A stretch of DNA of 51,374 nt from an uncultured Bacteroidota bacterium (lineage in GTDB: Bacteria; Bacteroidota; Bacteroidia; Bacteroidales; FEN-979): positions 1 through 51,374 of the forward strand of contig CALMDO010000186.1 of assembly GCA_937862805.1 (NCBI GenBank), written 5' to 3'. Each line of letters opens with the position of its first letter. Positions within the stretch are counted from its first letter, which is position 1. Shown here one piece after another: positions 38,156 through 47,819 of this stretch. Under the pieces are notes generated by a model. It made no database searches and was not told where the DNA came from. It saw nothing but the letters and a program-made list of their open reading frames with translations. The position numbers and the translations under genes were made by a program.

Positions 38156-39463
38156 CTATTGGTTTTTCTTCCCCGTTACTTTGAAGGTATCAACTTCCCA
38201 TTTGGAAGCCGTGCCGCTGGTGACGCCGGAAGAACGGTAGCGGTAAGCTATATAAACCGGTTGGTTGAAGGTTGCCAGACTCACGTCGCCACTGGAGGTC
38301 CAGATGCCGCTGTTGGCAGGAGAGAGCGCGCATTGCAGGGTCGTCCAGTCGGCTGTGGTCGGATCGCCGCTGCCGGAGTAGTTGGTCGAAATATAGACAT
38401 CCAGAGGGTTAGCCAACCCACTGTCGGTGAATTTGGTCCAGGTTTTGAAAGTGAGGATCGGGTTGGAAATGCCGGTGAGATCAATGGCGGGGGAGACCAG
38501 CCAGGTTTCACATGGAGCAGTTCCCTGGTAGCCGTTGGCCACCATCACAGAATAGGTTGCATCCCAGGTCCAGGGTTTGCCGCCGGCTTTGGCAAATTTG
38601 ACCCAATCGGGAGGATCTGCATCAAAATTCTGCTGATAGATCACCTTGTTGCCGGTATCCACAAAATTCTTGGTATCGTTAATGTCGCGGATATATACCT
38701 GGTATTGACCGTTAAAGACGCTAAAGATACCGATCAGGGTACCCACGCCGTCGGGCATTTTGTCGTTGGCAAAGTTGGCATAGCTGCTGGTACGAAGGAT
38801 AAGGTTTTTCCCACCTATGGAAATTACATTCCCGAAGGCATCTGCAATATCGCGGTTGGTATTGGATTCACCGGGGATTACGAAAGTGGAACCGGCATCC
38901 GGGAACCTTACATTTTTGAGGGCAATCAGGTTGCTCACTTTTCCTCCCAAAGCACCGGAGAGATCCAGGGTGTCGGGTACCGGTGCGGGACCGGGCAGAC
39001 TGTCGAGGAAAAACCGGCCGCTCAGCATGGCAGCAGGGATACGGCCTATACTTCCGTTATAGGGATAACCCAATTGAACAACATCGGCGTAGTTGCCAAG
39101 GTAAAGTCCTTTGCATTTGATGAAAACCCGCTGGCCCACTTTGTAGGTTGTATAAAGGCTGGTCTGATCGATCCCCATCTCCAGGCCACCGGTATTGTCG
39201 CGGATGTAAAGCTTTTTATAGATGTTGCCTGATTCATCATTGGCAGTGACAATCCCTTCAATGATCGTATCGGCAGTGATCTCAACCATATCCTGGGTGC
39301 CAAGCATCGCTTTCAGCCCTGCAATACTGCAGTTGGCATCAAAATCGACATGCGGAATATTGATGGGGGGCTCGTCAAAATTATGCTTGACACAGCCTGA
39401 AAAGACCACCATCAGGGAGAGGGAGATTATGATTCCCAGGTTTTTCAAACGGATGTATTTCAT
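38156..39463 (-). CDS. DUF5689-like lipoprotein with C-terminal choice-of-anchor-like domain
   Basis: 435 aa. Lipobox SLMVVFSGC; VEITADTIIEGIVTANDESGNIYKKLYIRDNTGGLEMGID (OB-like DUF5689 segment); C-terminal WVKFAKAGGKPWTWDATYSVMVANGYQ...SPAIDLTGISNPILTFKTW. Confidence 0.8.
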   Translation of the reverse strand: MKYIRLKNLGIIISLSLMVVFSGCVKHNFDEPPINIPHVDFDANCSIAGLKAMLGTQDMVEITADTIIEGIVTANDESGNIYKKLYIRDNTGGLEMGIDQTSLYTTYKVGQRVFIKCKGLYLGNYADVVQLGYPYNGSIGRIPAAMLSGRFFLDSLPGPAPVPDTLDLSGALGGKVSNLIALKNVRFPDAGSTFVIPGESNTNRDIADAFGNVISIGGKNLILRTSSYANFANDKMPDGVGTLIGIFSVFNGQYQVYIRDINDTKNFVDTGNKVIYQQNFDADPPDWVKFAKAGGKPWTWDATYSVMVANGYQGTAPCETWLVSPAIDLTGISNPILTFKTWTKFTDSGLANPLDVYISTNYSGSGDPTTADWTTLQCALSPANSGIWTSSGDVSLATFNQPVYIAYRYRSSGVTSGTASKWEVDTFKVTGKKNQ

Positions 39464-39490
39464 ATATTGTTTTATTTAAATGGTTCGTTG

Positions 39491-42190
39491 TTAAATTCTT
39501 ATGCCTATATTGAGATAAAATGTCCTGCCGTAATAATAGTAGTATTTTGGCGGGAATTTGCTGATGTCTTTGGTATCAAAATCAAACCGGTTCTGTTCGA
39601 AACCTCCGCTTTGGATGTTGGTGTTGTTCAGGATGTTGGTAACCGAGAAGTTGACATTCAGATAAACTTTGCTCTTAATCCGGAACGATTTGCCCAGCGA
39701 GGCATCGAGGGTGAACCCTCCTTTTAACTCCTGCTGTTCGGTGATCGTTTTGATCAATGGATCTTCGGGTCCTAAACCTTTGATGGCCAGTTGGGTTCTT
39801 CTTTCAGGGTTGAAATCAAGCCATCCGTTATCATAGAAGTTGCCGTTGACATCAAAGAACCAATATTTGTAGTTGAATTTCAATCCGGCTGACAGCGCCG
39901 TCTGAGGGGTGGTGGGAACATAGAAATTTTTCAGGTAAACTGTACCCGTTGTATCCGGACGGGAACCATTGTCAAAAGAGATGGTTCCTGTGGGACGGTT
40001 GGTGTAGATGTAATCTCCGATGGAGGCGACGCCATAAACCGACATGAATTTGGTGGCTTTAACTTCAACGCCCAGTTCGATCCCCTGGTGTTGCTTATCG
40101 ACGCCGCGAAGGATATAGTTAACATAGGTACGGTAATCATCATGGTAAAAGCTGTTGATCTCCGTCTGGTTCAAAAAGCGGGTATAGTAGTAGGTTACCC
40201 TTGCAAAGAGCCAGGGATAACGGATCGTGTAGCTGATATCACCGCCGAAAATCTTTTCGCTGGAGAGATCGGGAACGATATCGTTTCTCACACGCGCTGA
40301 AATAAAGGAGTTGGTGAAATAGGGAGCACGGGTGAGGTAAAGGCCGTTGATGTTGGCATAATGACGACCCGAGAATTTATAGGTAAAACCACCCCTGACA
40401 CCGAAGTTCAGGAAATCGTATTTAGGAGAATCGCCATAGGAGCTGTTGGGATGACGTCCGTTGCGCATGTTACCGGTACGCCAGAATTCAGTACCGGTAA
40501 GGGAACCGGCAATATAAAAATCGAACTTGTTATAAGTGAATTGCCCCTGGGCCCAGAGATTCAAGGTGTTGATATGGGCATCGTAATTATAACCGAATTT
40601 ATCACCCACTTTGATCACCCTGTTGGGATTGTTCAGGTCATTCTGTACAATCGTGGAATCGCCCGGGAAATCCCGCTCGGCAAATTGATCGATGTCAACC
40701 CAGTAATTGCCCCCGAGCAGATCAGACATCTCTTTGTAATGGCCTGCCTTATAGAGTCTGAAATTCAAACCTCCGGAAACCGTCACATGGTCATTGATAT
40801 CGGCGTTGACATGTGAGTTGAAATAAAACTGGTCGGTCTGGGTCACATTGTTCTCAATAATGTACCTTGACTGTTTGCCTTCCAGATTGCTCAGGTAGTT
40901 GATCTGGTAGAGTTTGTTCCAGTCGATCTGGTTGACGGTTGATTCGTTCTGCCATTGCTGTGTGATCAGTTGCCGGATCACCGGATCGGTCTGGTAGCTG
41001 GGAAGGTAGCGGTAATAATCGGGACGGGGGTCTGCTGCATTGTACCAGTTGAGCGCTGACCATTTATCTTTTCCGAAAGTGTACCCGACAGCAGTGGAGA
41101 GTTTTATTTTTTCACTGATATCCCAGAAGTGGTTCAACAGGAAAACCGGCTCGTGGAAATTCTTTACTTTGGCATTGCGTTTTTCCCCGTTCTGGTAACC
41201 CCAGTTGGGATTGTAGTAGTTGGTACCTGTGAGGTCATATACTTCCTGCACCGTGGCCGATTGCTGACCGCGTTGGGTAGGTGCGCCATAAACGGTGAGG
41301 TTTAAACTGTGATTTTTACCGAATTTCTTTTCCAACGAAGCAAAATAGGACCATGCATCATAAAAAGTACCTTTGATATAACTCTGCTCCGCCCAGCGAC
41401 GGGATCCGCTGACGGTGATGGCCCATCCATGGGGCAACTGGCCGCTGGAGTAAGTAACCATCAGCCGGTTGGTATAAGTACGATTGGTGAGCGCGTAGGA
41501 GACTTTAAGTTGCTTGCGGTATTGCGAAGCACGGGTGTTGATGTAGGTTGAACCTCCGATGGAACTGAAAGAGAAGTTTTCGGGATTCAGTCCGTAATAA
41601 ACCTCTTTATTGCGCATGGCATCGTTCAAACCACCCCAGTTGCTCCAGACCACCCTGCCGTTTTCTGCGTCACTGGCGTCATAGCCATTGATCATAACAC
41701 TGGAGTTCTCCGAGTCATAACCTCTGGCTCTGAAAAACATCGATCCGAAAGTGTATCCTGCCGTAGAGACAAAGATGTCTTCTGAAGCGCGCAATAAACC
41801 GGAAACGCTTTGATCTTTGTTTTCATCTTCCAGGTCAAGGGTGATGGTGCTGATGTCCTCATGGGCTTCCGTGTCAGCAGTTTTGCGCTTGATGTGAACA
41901 GGTTCCATCTTAACCTCCGGACGATCGATCGCTATCTGTATGGAGAAGGGTTCAAATATGGCAGAACTCACTGATAAAGTGTATTTGCCAAAAGGAACAT
42001 TTTTGAATTCAAAAAATCCATCATCCGTTGTTACGATCGAGAGGCTGAGCGGGGAAATCGTGACTGTGGCATTCGGAACCGGGGCGTCGGTGGTCATCTC
42101 CGTGACTTTTCCCATAAGCCGTCCTTGCTGAGCGACCGCCACCGAACTGAATGCAAGCAGGATTAAAATGAACAGCGTGAATTTTTTCAT
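39491..42190 (-). CDS. TonB-dependent receptor with N-terminal carboxypeptidase-regulatory-like domain
   Basis: 899 aa with signal peptide; GRLMGKVTEMTTDAPVPNATVTI..., plug region and C-terminal beta-barrel with terminal aromatic-rich strand FYLNIGIRI. Confidence 0.92.
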   Translation of the reverse strand: MKKFTLFILILLAFSSVAVAQQGRLMGKVTEMTTDAPVPNATVTISPLSLSIVTTDDGFFEFKNVPFGKYTLSVSSAIFEPFSIQIAIDRPEVKMEPVHIKRKTADTEAHEDISTITLDLEDENKDQSVSGLLRASEDIFVSTAGYTFGSMFFRARGYDSENSSVMINGYDASDAENGRVVWSNWGGLNDAMRNKEVYYGLNPENFSFSSIGGSTYINTRASQYRKQLKVSYALTNRTYTNRLMVTYSSGQLPHGWAITVSGSRRWAEQSYIKGTFYDAWSYFASLEKKFGKNHSLNLTVYGAPTQRGQQSATVQEVYDLTGTNYYNPNWGYQNGEKRNAKVKNFHEPVFLLNHFWDISEKIKLSTAVGYTFGKDKWSALNWYNAADPRPDYYRYLPSYQTDPVIRQLITQQWQNESTVNQIDWNKLYQINYLSNLEGKQSRYIIENNVTQTDQFYFNSHVNADINDHVTVSGGLNFRLYKAGHYKEMSDLLGGNYWVDIDQFAERDFPGDSTIVQNDLNNPNRVIKVGDKFGYNYDAHINTLNLWAQGQFTYNKFDFYIAGSLTGTEFWRTGNMRNGRHPNSSYGDSPKYDFLNFGVRGGFTYKFSGRHYANINGLYLTRAPYFTNSFISARVRNDIVPDLSSEKIFGGDISYTIRYPWLFARVTYYYTRFLNQTEINSFYHDDYRTYVNYILRGVDKQHQGIELGVEVKATKFMSVYGVASIGDYIYTNRPTGTISFDNGSRPDTTGTVYLKNFYVPTTPQTALSAGLKFNYKYWFFDVNGNFYDNGWLDFNPERRTQLAIKGLGPEDPLIKTITEQQELKGGFTLDASLGKSFRIKSKVYLNVNFSVTNILNNTNIQSGGFEQNRFDFDTKDISKFPPKYYYYYGRTFYLNIGIRI

Positions 42191-42354
42191 TAAGGGGATT
42201 TTAAAAATGAGTCGGCAAACTTACATATTTTTTTCTATTTAGTTGTAAATTTGCAGCAAATTCGGGAAATATCCCCTGATCGAGACCTCCTGCATGGAAA
42301 GGGAACTTCAATCTTGTTGATCCCGACTGTTGAACATTAACTTTACGAAATCTG

Positions 42355-42822
42355 ATGACCATGAAAAAGTATATTATTTTACTCCTGATGATCTTGGGTG
42401 TCACATCAATAACCCCGGTGGTGGGTCAAAAGGTAAATGGCAAGAATTTTTCATTCCCGGAAGGGAAAGATGGCTGGTCTGATACCGTTTTCAGAAAACT
42501 CCAGACTGCAGCCATGAAAGAGAAAGCGATTCAACCGGTGACACTTGCCCTGCGCTACCGCTTGCTGAAAGAGTACAGCGACGGCTATCGTTATGCCATC
42601 GAGATCACCAACACCTCAAACGACATCCCGGTGAAATTCAAAGTCACCTCTGCCAAAGGGAAAGAATCGTACACCATCCGGCTCGATCCAAAACAAACCA
42701 AAGTCTGGAAAAAATCCCATTGGCGCACCACCACTTCCGCATCGCGTACGGTTACAGACCGGGAAAGCGACTATTTTTTCGATTTCAAACTTGATGAAGA
42801 AAACCTAAGGAGCAAAGACTGA
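42355..42822 (+). CDS. Small secreted protein of unknown function
   Basis: 155 aa with N-terminal signal peptide (MTMKKYIILLLMILGVTSITPVVGQ); stop 4 nt before the next CDS start. Confidence 0.75.
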   Translation: MTMKKYIILLLMILGVTSITPVVGQKVNGKNFSFPEGKDGWSDTVFRKLQTAAMKEKAIQPVTLALRYRLLKEYSDGYRYAIEITNTSNDIPVKFKVTSAKGKESYTIRLDPKQTKVWKKSHWRTTTSASRTVTDRESDYFFDFKLDEENLRSKD

Positions 42823-42826
42823 CCCC

Positions 42827-43909
42827 ATGAAACCTAAACCTCCCTGCCTCCTGACAATCTTTCTCCTTTTTTCCTTAACTCTCTATTCCCAGCCACCTTC
42901 AGGTTACTATGACCCGGCCACGGGATTGTCGGGTACGGCGCTGAAACAGGCTTTACACAACATCATCCGCAACCATACCGTGATCAGTTACACCCCCGGT
43001 GTATGGCAGGCTTTCTACACAACCGACCGCAAACCTGACAACACGGTGTGGGACATCTATTCCGATATCCCCAACGGTACCCCTCCCTATGTCTATCAAC
43101 TGGGAAGCGACCAGTGCGGTAATGCCTCCCAGGAAGGCGATTGCTACAGCCGCGAACACTCATGGCCCAAAAGCTGGTTTGGAGGGGAAGTAACCCCCAT
43201 GTTTACCGATTTGTTTATATTATATCCTGTCGATCAGTATGTTAATGGCCGGCGAAGCGATTATCCTTATGGAGAGGTGGGTCAGGCCGATTGGACCTCA
43301 CTCAACGGCAGCAAACTGGGAAACGCTGTCAACCCGGGCTATTCTGAAAAAGTGTTTGAACCCAGGGATGAATACAAAGGCGACCTGGCCCGCACCTATT
43401 TTTATTTCTCAGTAAGATATTACGGTGAAGATGCCGGATGGCCGGGCAGTCCCATGGCCAACGGGTCACAACTCACCACCTGGGCCCTCGACCTGATGAA
43501 AGAATGGCACCGGAACGATCCCGTTTCAACCAAGGAGATCAATCGGAACAACGCAGTGTACACGATCCAGAATAACCGGAATCCTTTTATAGACCACCCG
43601 GAATATGCTGCAGCCATCTGGGGAGGGAGTTCAGGAATAAACAACCCGGCAGAAACCACTGCCGAACTTAAACCCTGGCCCAATCCCGCTACTTCATCGT
43701 GTACCATTACCCTGCCCGCTGCTTCCCTGTCCGACCACCTGCTGGTCAGTTTGTCAACGGCCACCGGAAGGAAGATCCCGGTCGGGAGCATCATCACAAA
43801 CAATACGTTACAAATGAACCTTGAAGCCCTGGTCCCGGGAATCTATTTTTTCACCATCGCAACCGAAAAAGACCCGGTCGTTTATCATGGCAAAGTGATT
43901 CGTCAGTAA
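42827..43909 (+). CDS. Secreted endonuclease I (EndA/NucM) family nuclease with T9SS sorting domain
   Basis: 360 aa. CGNASQEGDCYSREHSWPKSWFGG motif; C-terminal PWPNPATSSCTITLPA...GIYFFTIATEKDPVVYHGKVIRQ. Confidence 0.9.
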   Translation: MKPKPPCLLTIFLLFSLTLYSQPPSGYYDPATGLSGTALKQALHNIIRNHTVISYTPGVWQAFYTTDRKPDNTVWDIYSDIPNGTPPYVYQLGSDQCGNASQEGDCYSREHSWPKSWFGGEVTPMFTDLFILYPVDQYVNGRRSDYPYGEVGQADWTSLNGSKLGNAVNPGYSEKVFEPRDEYKGDLARTYFYFSVRYYGEDAGWPGSPMANGSQLTTWALDLMKEWHRNDPVSTKEINRNNAVYTIQNNRNPFIDHPEYAAAIWGGSSGINNPAETTAELKPWPNPATSSCTITLPAASLSDHLLVSLSTATGRKIPVGSIITNNTLQMNLEALVPGIYFFTIATEKDPVVYHGKVIRQ

Positions 43910-43947
43910 AATGACCTAAAGCCTGCATGACCCTTTGGAGATCCACC

Positions 43948-43977
43948 TTGTATTGTTGTTAAAAGATTTTATATTTG
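43948..43977 (+). promoter_or_regulatory. Bacteroidetes-type promoter TTG-N19-TATATTTG
   Basis: TTG at 43948-43950, 19-nt spacer, TATATTTG at 43970-43977; 20 nt upstream of GTG 43997. Confidence 0.7.
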
Positions 43978-43996
43978 CCCGCTAAACCTGATCAAA

Positions 43997-45049
43997 GTGA
44001 CTAAAAAATCCCTTCTGCTGATTGTCCTCCCGGCCCTCTTGCTTTTCAGCTTTATGCCAGCCGGTAAAGCCCAGGAAAAAACCTATACGGTAGCTGCTGT
44101 CGGCTTCTACAACCTCGAAAACCTTTTCGACACCATTGACAGTCCCGATACCGACGACCGTGAATTCCTTCCCGACGGCCCTAACCAGTGGACCGGAGCA
44201 CGCTATCTTACAAAATTGCAACACATGGCCGGGATCATCAACCAAATGGGCGATGAACTGACCAAAGAGGGTCCAGCCTTTGTGGGGATTTCCGAAGTCG
44301 AAAACAGAGGCTGCGTGCAGGATCTGGTCAATACATCCCCTCTGAAAGAAAAGCAGTTCGATTTCGTTCACTATGAATCGCCCGACCGCCGCGGAATCGA
44401 TGTCGCACTCCTGTACCAACCTAAATTATTCAAGGTGATCGAAAGCAAACCGCTCCATTTTTACATCCCCGACAAACCCGATTTCAGATCACGCGACGTG
44501 CTGCTGGTGCATGGTTTGCTTTTAGGAGACCCGGTTTACGTTATGGTTTGTCACTGGCCTTCGCGCAGCAGCGGAGAAAAAGTGACAGCGCCCCTGAGGG
44601 CCGCCGCTGCCGACCTTTGCCGCAAAGCTGCCGACAGCCTTTTCAAAATCGATCCCTCCGCAAAAATTTTCATCATGGGCGACCTCAATGATGATCCTAC
44701 TGACGAAAGTCTCCTGAAACATCTGAAAGCCTGCTCAAAACCTGCCAATACCCCACCACAAGGACTCTTTAACCCCATGTATGCATTGTTTCAGAAAGGA
44801 GTCGGCTCCCTGGCTTACAAAGATGCCTGGAACCTCTTCGACCAGATCGTGATCTCCGAACCTTTCGTGAATAAACAGACTGAAGGATTCCGCTTTTATA
44901 AGGCCCAGGTGTTCAACCGCAAAATCCTGGTCCAGAAAGAAGGTCAGTACGCCGGATACCCGTTCCGCACCTTTGGCGGCGGCGTTTACCAGGGAGGATA
45001 CAGCGACCATTTCCCGGTTTATCTCTTTTTGGTACGTGAGAAAAAATAA
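43997..45049 (+). CDS. Endonuclease/exonuclease/phosphatase (EEP) family protein, secreted
   Basis: 350 aa, GTG start, signal peptide. VGFYNLENLFDTID, GISEVENRG, FIMGDLNDDPTD, YSDHFPVYLFL. Confidence 0.9.
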   Translation: MTKKSLLLIVLPALLLFSFMPAGKAQEKTYTVAAVGFYNLENLFDTIDSPDTDDREFLPDGPNQWTGARYLTKLQHMAGIINQMGDELTKEGPAFVGISEVENRGCVQDLVNTSPLKEKQFDFVHYESPDRRGIDVALLYQPKLFKVIESKPLHFYIPDKPDFRSRDVLLVHGLLLGDPVYVMVCHWPSRSSGEKVTAPLRAAAADLCRKAADSLFKIDPSAKIFIMGDLNDDPTDESLLKHLKACSKPANTPPQGLFNPMYALFQKGVGSLAYKDAWNLFDQIVISEPFVNKQTEGFRFYKAQVFNRKILVQKEGQYAGYPFRTFGGGVYQGGYSDHFPVYLFLVREKK

Positions 45050-45116
45050 TTGATCCCTGCTACCGTTTATAGATTAATTGTCAGGAATCCGTTAAATTCG
45101 TAAAAAAATTTAAGAC

Positions 45117-45857
45117 GTGGCCGATAGCGTCGTCATCATACCAACCTACAACGAAAAAGAAAACATTGAGAAGATCATCCGTAAGGTCTTTTCACTGGAT
45201 CTTCATTGTCACATCCTGGTCGTTGAAGACAACTCCCCCGATGGTACTGCGCAAATTGTTCAAAGGCTGATTCAGGAGTTTCCCGATCGGCTTTTTATGG
45301 AACAACGAAAAGGCAAACTGGGACTGGGTACCGCTTACATCCATGGCTTTCGCTGGGCGCTGAAGCGCGATTACCAGTTCGTATTTGAAATGGATGCCGA
45401 TTTTTCCCACAACCCCGACGATCTTTTACGGCTCTATGATGCAGCAAAAAACCGGGGCGGTGACCTGGTCATCGGATCCCGCTACATCACAGGCGTCAAC
45501 GTAGTGAACTGGCCGATGGGCAGGGTGCTGATGTCATACGGAGCCTCAGTTTACGTGCGATTTATTACCCGAATGAAGGTGATGGACACCACAGCCGGTT
45601 TTATCTGTTATACCCGTAAAGTTCTTGAAACACTCGACCTGAGCAGGGTCCGGTTTACCGGCTATGCCTTCCAGATCGAAATGAAATACACCGCCTGGAA
45701 ACTGGGATTTAATATCATCGAAGTCCCTATCATTTTCACCGACCGTACCCTGGGCGAATCGAAAATGAGCAAAGGCATCTTCAAAGAAGCCGTATTGGGT
45801 GTTATTGACCTTCGCTGGCGGGCTCTCCTGGGCAAATTAAAACCGGTTACAGCCTGA
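45117..45857 (+). CDS. Polyprenol monophosphomannose synthase-like GT2 glycosyltransferase
   Basis: 246 aa, GTG start. VVIIPTYNEKENIEKII, VVEDNSPDGTAQIV, FEMDADFSHNPDDL, DTTAGFICYTRKVLE. Confidence 0.92.
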   Translation: MADSVVIIPTYNEKENIEKIIRKVFSLDLHCHILVVEDNSPDGTAQIVQRLIQEFPDRLFMEQRKGKLGLGTAYIHGFRWALKRDYQFVFEMDADFSHNPDDLLRLYDAAKNRGGDLVIGSRYITGVNVVNWPMGRVLMSYGASVYVRFITRMKVMDTTAGFICYTRKVLETLDLSRVRFTGYAFQIEMKYTAWKLGFNIIEVPIIFTDRTLGESKMSKGIFKEAVLGVIDLRWRALLGKLKPVTA

Positions 45858-45902
45858 TCGCCACACTCCTGCCTGCCTTCTCTCTTTGAATGAATATATG
45901 CT

Positions 45903-47261
45903 ATGGTGAATCCCAATTATTATATTCATAATGCGCTGATTGTAAATGAAAATCAGCGCATTTTAGGAGCCCTTCTCATCCGGAACGGCTTAATCAGTGA
46001 AATTTTTCAAGGACAGGCGCCTGCCGGATTCGGATTCCCGGAATCAACCATCTCCATCGATGCGGGAAAAAAGTGGCTTCTTCCCGGGGTGATCGACGAT
46101 CAGGTCCACTTCAGGGAACCAGGCCTCACGCTGAAAGGAGATTTGTTGACCGAAAGCCGGGCTGCCGTAGCAGGCGGGGTGACATCATACATGGACATGC
46201 CTAACACCCTGCCTAAAGCGGTCACCCTCGAACTCCTCGAGGAAAAATACCGGCTGGCTGCTGAAAAATCATTGGCCAACTACTCCTTTTTCCTGGGAGC
46301 TTCCAACGAGAACCTTGACCAGATAAAGAAAGCCGACCCCCGGTCCATCTGCGGATTGAAGGTCTTTCTTGGTGCTTCCACAGGCAACATGCTGGTCGAT
46401 GACCCTGAAACCCTGACCCGTATTTTCGAAAACTCACCCTTGCTGATCGCCGTCCATGCAGAAGAGGAACCGGTCATCAAAGACAACCTTCAGCAATACA
46501 CAGCCCGCTACGGTGAAGCCATCCCGGTCGAAGCCCACCCGCTGATCCGCAGCAGTGAAGCATGCTACCGTTCCTCCCTCAAAGCAACCGTACTCGCTGC
46601 GAAAACCAATGCCCGGCTCCATTTGCTTCACTTGTCCACTGCCCGTGAGCTGACATTGCTCAGGAACGATATTCCTGTAATAGAAAAAAGAATCACCGGG
46701 GAGGTTTGTGTCCACCATCTTTGGTTCGATAACCGCGACTATGCCCGCCTGGGTTCAAGGATCAAATGGAATCCCGCGATCAAAACGTCCGATGACCGGG
46801 AAAGCCTTTTCCAGGCGGTGCTTGATGATACCCTCGACATCATTGCCACCGACCACGCACCCCACCTGCTCAGCGAGAAAGAAAACCCTTACCTGACCTG
46901 TCCTTCAGGAGCTCCCTTGGTGCAACATGCCCTGGTAGCCATGCTGGAATTTTATCACAAGGGTAAAATATCCCTCGAAAAAATTGTCGAAAAAATGTGC
47001 CACCACCCGGCCATCCTCTACCAGATCGATAAAAGAGGTTTTCTCCGGAAAGGATACCATGCCGATGTGATTCTGGTTGACCCTGATAATCCCTGGCGCG
47101 TATCATCCGGCAACATCCTGTACAAATGCGGCTGGTCTCCTTTCGAAGGGACGACCTTCCGTTCACGGGTCACCCATACCTGGGTCAACGGAAACCTCGT
47201 CTGTGACCAGGGAAAATTTTATGAAACCCGCAAAGGGAAACGCTTGGAATTTAACCGATAA
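45903..47261 (+). CDS. pyrC: Dihydroorotase
   Basis: 452 aa. DDQVHFREPGLTLKGDLLTESRAAVAGGVTSYMDMPNTLP, ATDHAPHLLSEK. Confidence 0.93.
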   Translation: MVNPNYYIHNALIVNENQRILGALLIRNGLISEIFQGQAPAGFGFPESTISIDAGKKWLLPGVIDDQVHFREPGLTLKGDLLTESRAAVAGGVTSYMDMPNTLPKAVTLELLEEKYRLAAEKSLANYSFFLGASNENLDQIKKADPRSICGLKVFLGASTGNMLVDDPETLTRIFENSPLLIAVHAEEEPVIKDNLQQYTARYGEAIPVEAHPLIRSSEACYRSSLKATVLAAKTNARLHLLHLSTARELTLLRNDIPVIEKRITGEVCVHHLWFDNRDYARLGSRIKWNPAIKTSDDRESLFQAVLDDTLDIIATDHAPHLLSEKENPYLTCPSGAPLVQHALVAMLEFYHKGKISLEKIVEKMCHHPAILYQIDKRGFLRKGYHADVILVDPDNPWRVSSGNILYKCGWSPFEGTTFRSRVTHTWVNGNLVCDQGKFYETRKGKRLEFNR

Positions 47262-47279
47262 ACATCAATTCTTACAAAT

Positions 47280-47729
47280 ATGCCATCTAAATTGCTGATT
47301 AAAACAATGGTTCTTCTCCTGGTAATGACCGGGATTACTGCCTGCGATTTTGAAAAGAAGATCGTCGAAGAGACTTATCCCGACAACAGTCCCAAAAGAA
47401 TCTGCTGGTACAGAGGAAAGGGTGAAAACCGGGAGATGACAAGAGAAACGACCTTTTACCCCAACCATCAGAAACAAATGGAGGGAGCTTACAAAGACAA
47501 TGAACGCGACGGAAAATGGATGTACTGGTACGAAAACGGAAAGGTCTGGAGCGAAGGCACTTTTGTAAACGGCAAAGCGGAAGGCAAAAGGACCGCCTAT
47601 TTCGAGAATGGCAAGGTCCGCTATGAAGGGAATTACCGGCAGGATATGCGGATCGGGAAATGGCGTTTTTATGATGAAACCGGGAAACTTCTCAGTGAAG
47701 TAGATTACTCTGCCCCCGCCAAGCGATAA
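47280..47729 (+). CDS. MORN/YwqK-like repeat lipoprotein
   Basis: 149 aa. Lipobox LLLVMTGITAC; repeats QMEGAYKDNERDGKWMYWYENGKVWSEGTFVNGKAEGKRTAYFENGKVRYEGNY. Confidence 0.85.
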   Translation: MPSKLLIKTMVLLLVMTGITACDFEKKIVEETYPDNSPKRICWYRGKGENREMTRETTFYPNHQKQMEGAYKDNERDGKWMYWYENGKVWSEGTFVNGKAEGKRTAYFENGKVRYEGNYRQDMRIGKWRFYDETGKLLSEVDYSAPAKR

Positions 47730-47748
47730 AGACATGATTCATAAACAA

Positions 47749-47789
47749 CAAGCCACTTTGATTACCCAAAGGCATATCAAAGTGGCTTG
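47749..47789. terminator. Bidirectional hairpin terminator between convergent genes
   Basis: Perfect 14-bp stem CAAGCCACTTTGAT / ATCAAAGTGGCTTG with 13-nt loop. Confidence 0.75.
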
Positions 47790-47819
47790 CTTTGTGAGTG
47801 TGAACAGTTAAAAGACCGG

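Noticed and set aside
38159-39232. 357-aa + strand ORF opposite the DUF5689-like lipoprotein
   Set aside because: The opposite strand encodes a convincing lipoprotein; this translation shows no signal, motif or upstream promoter support.
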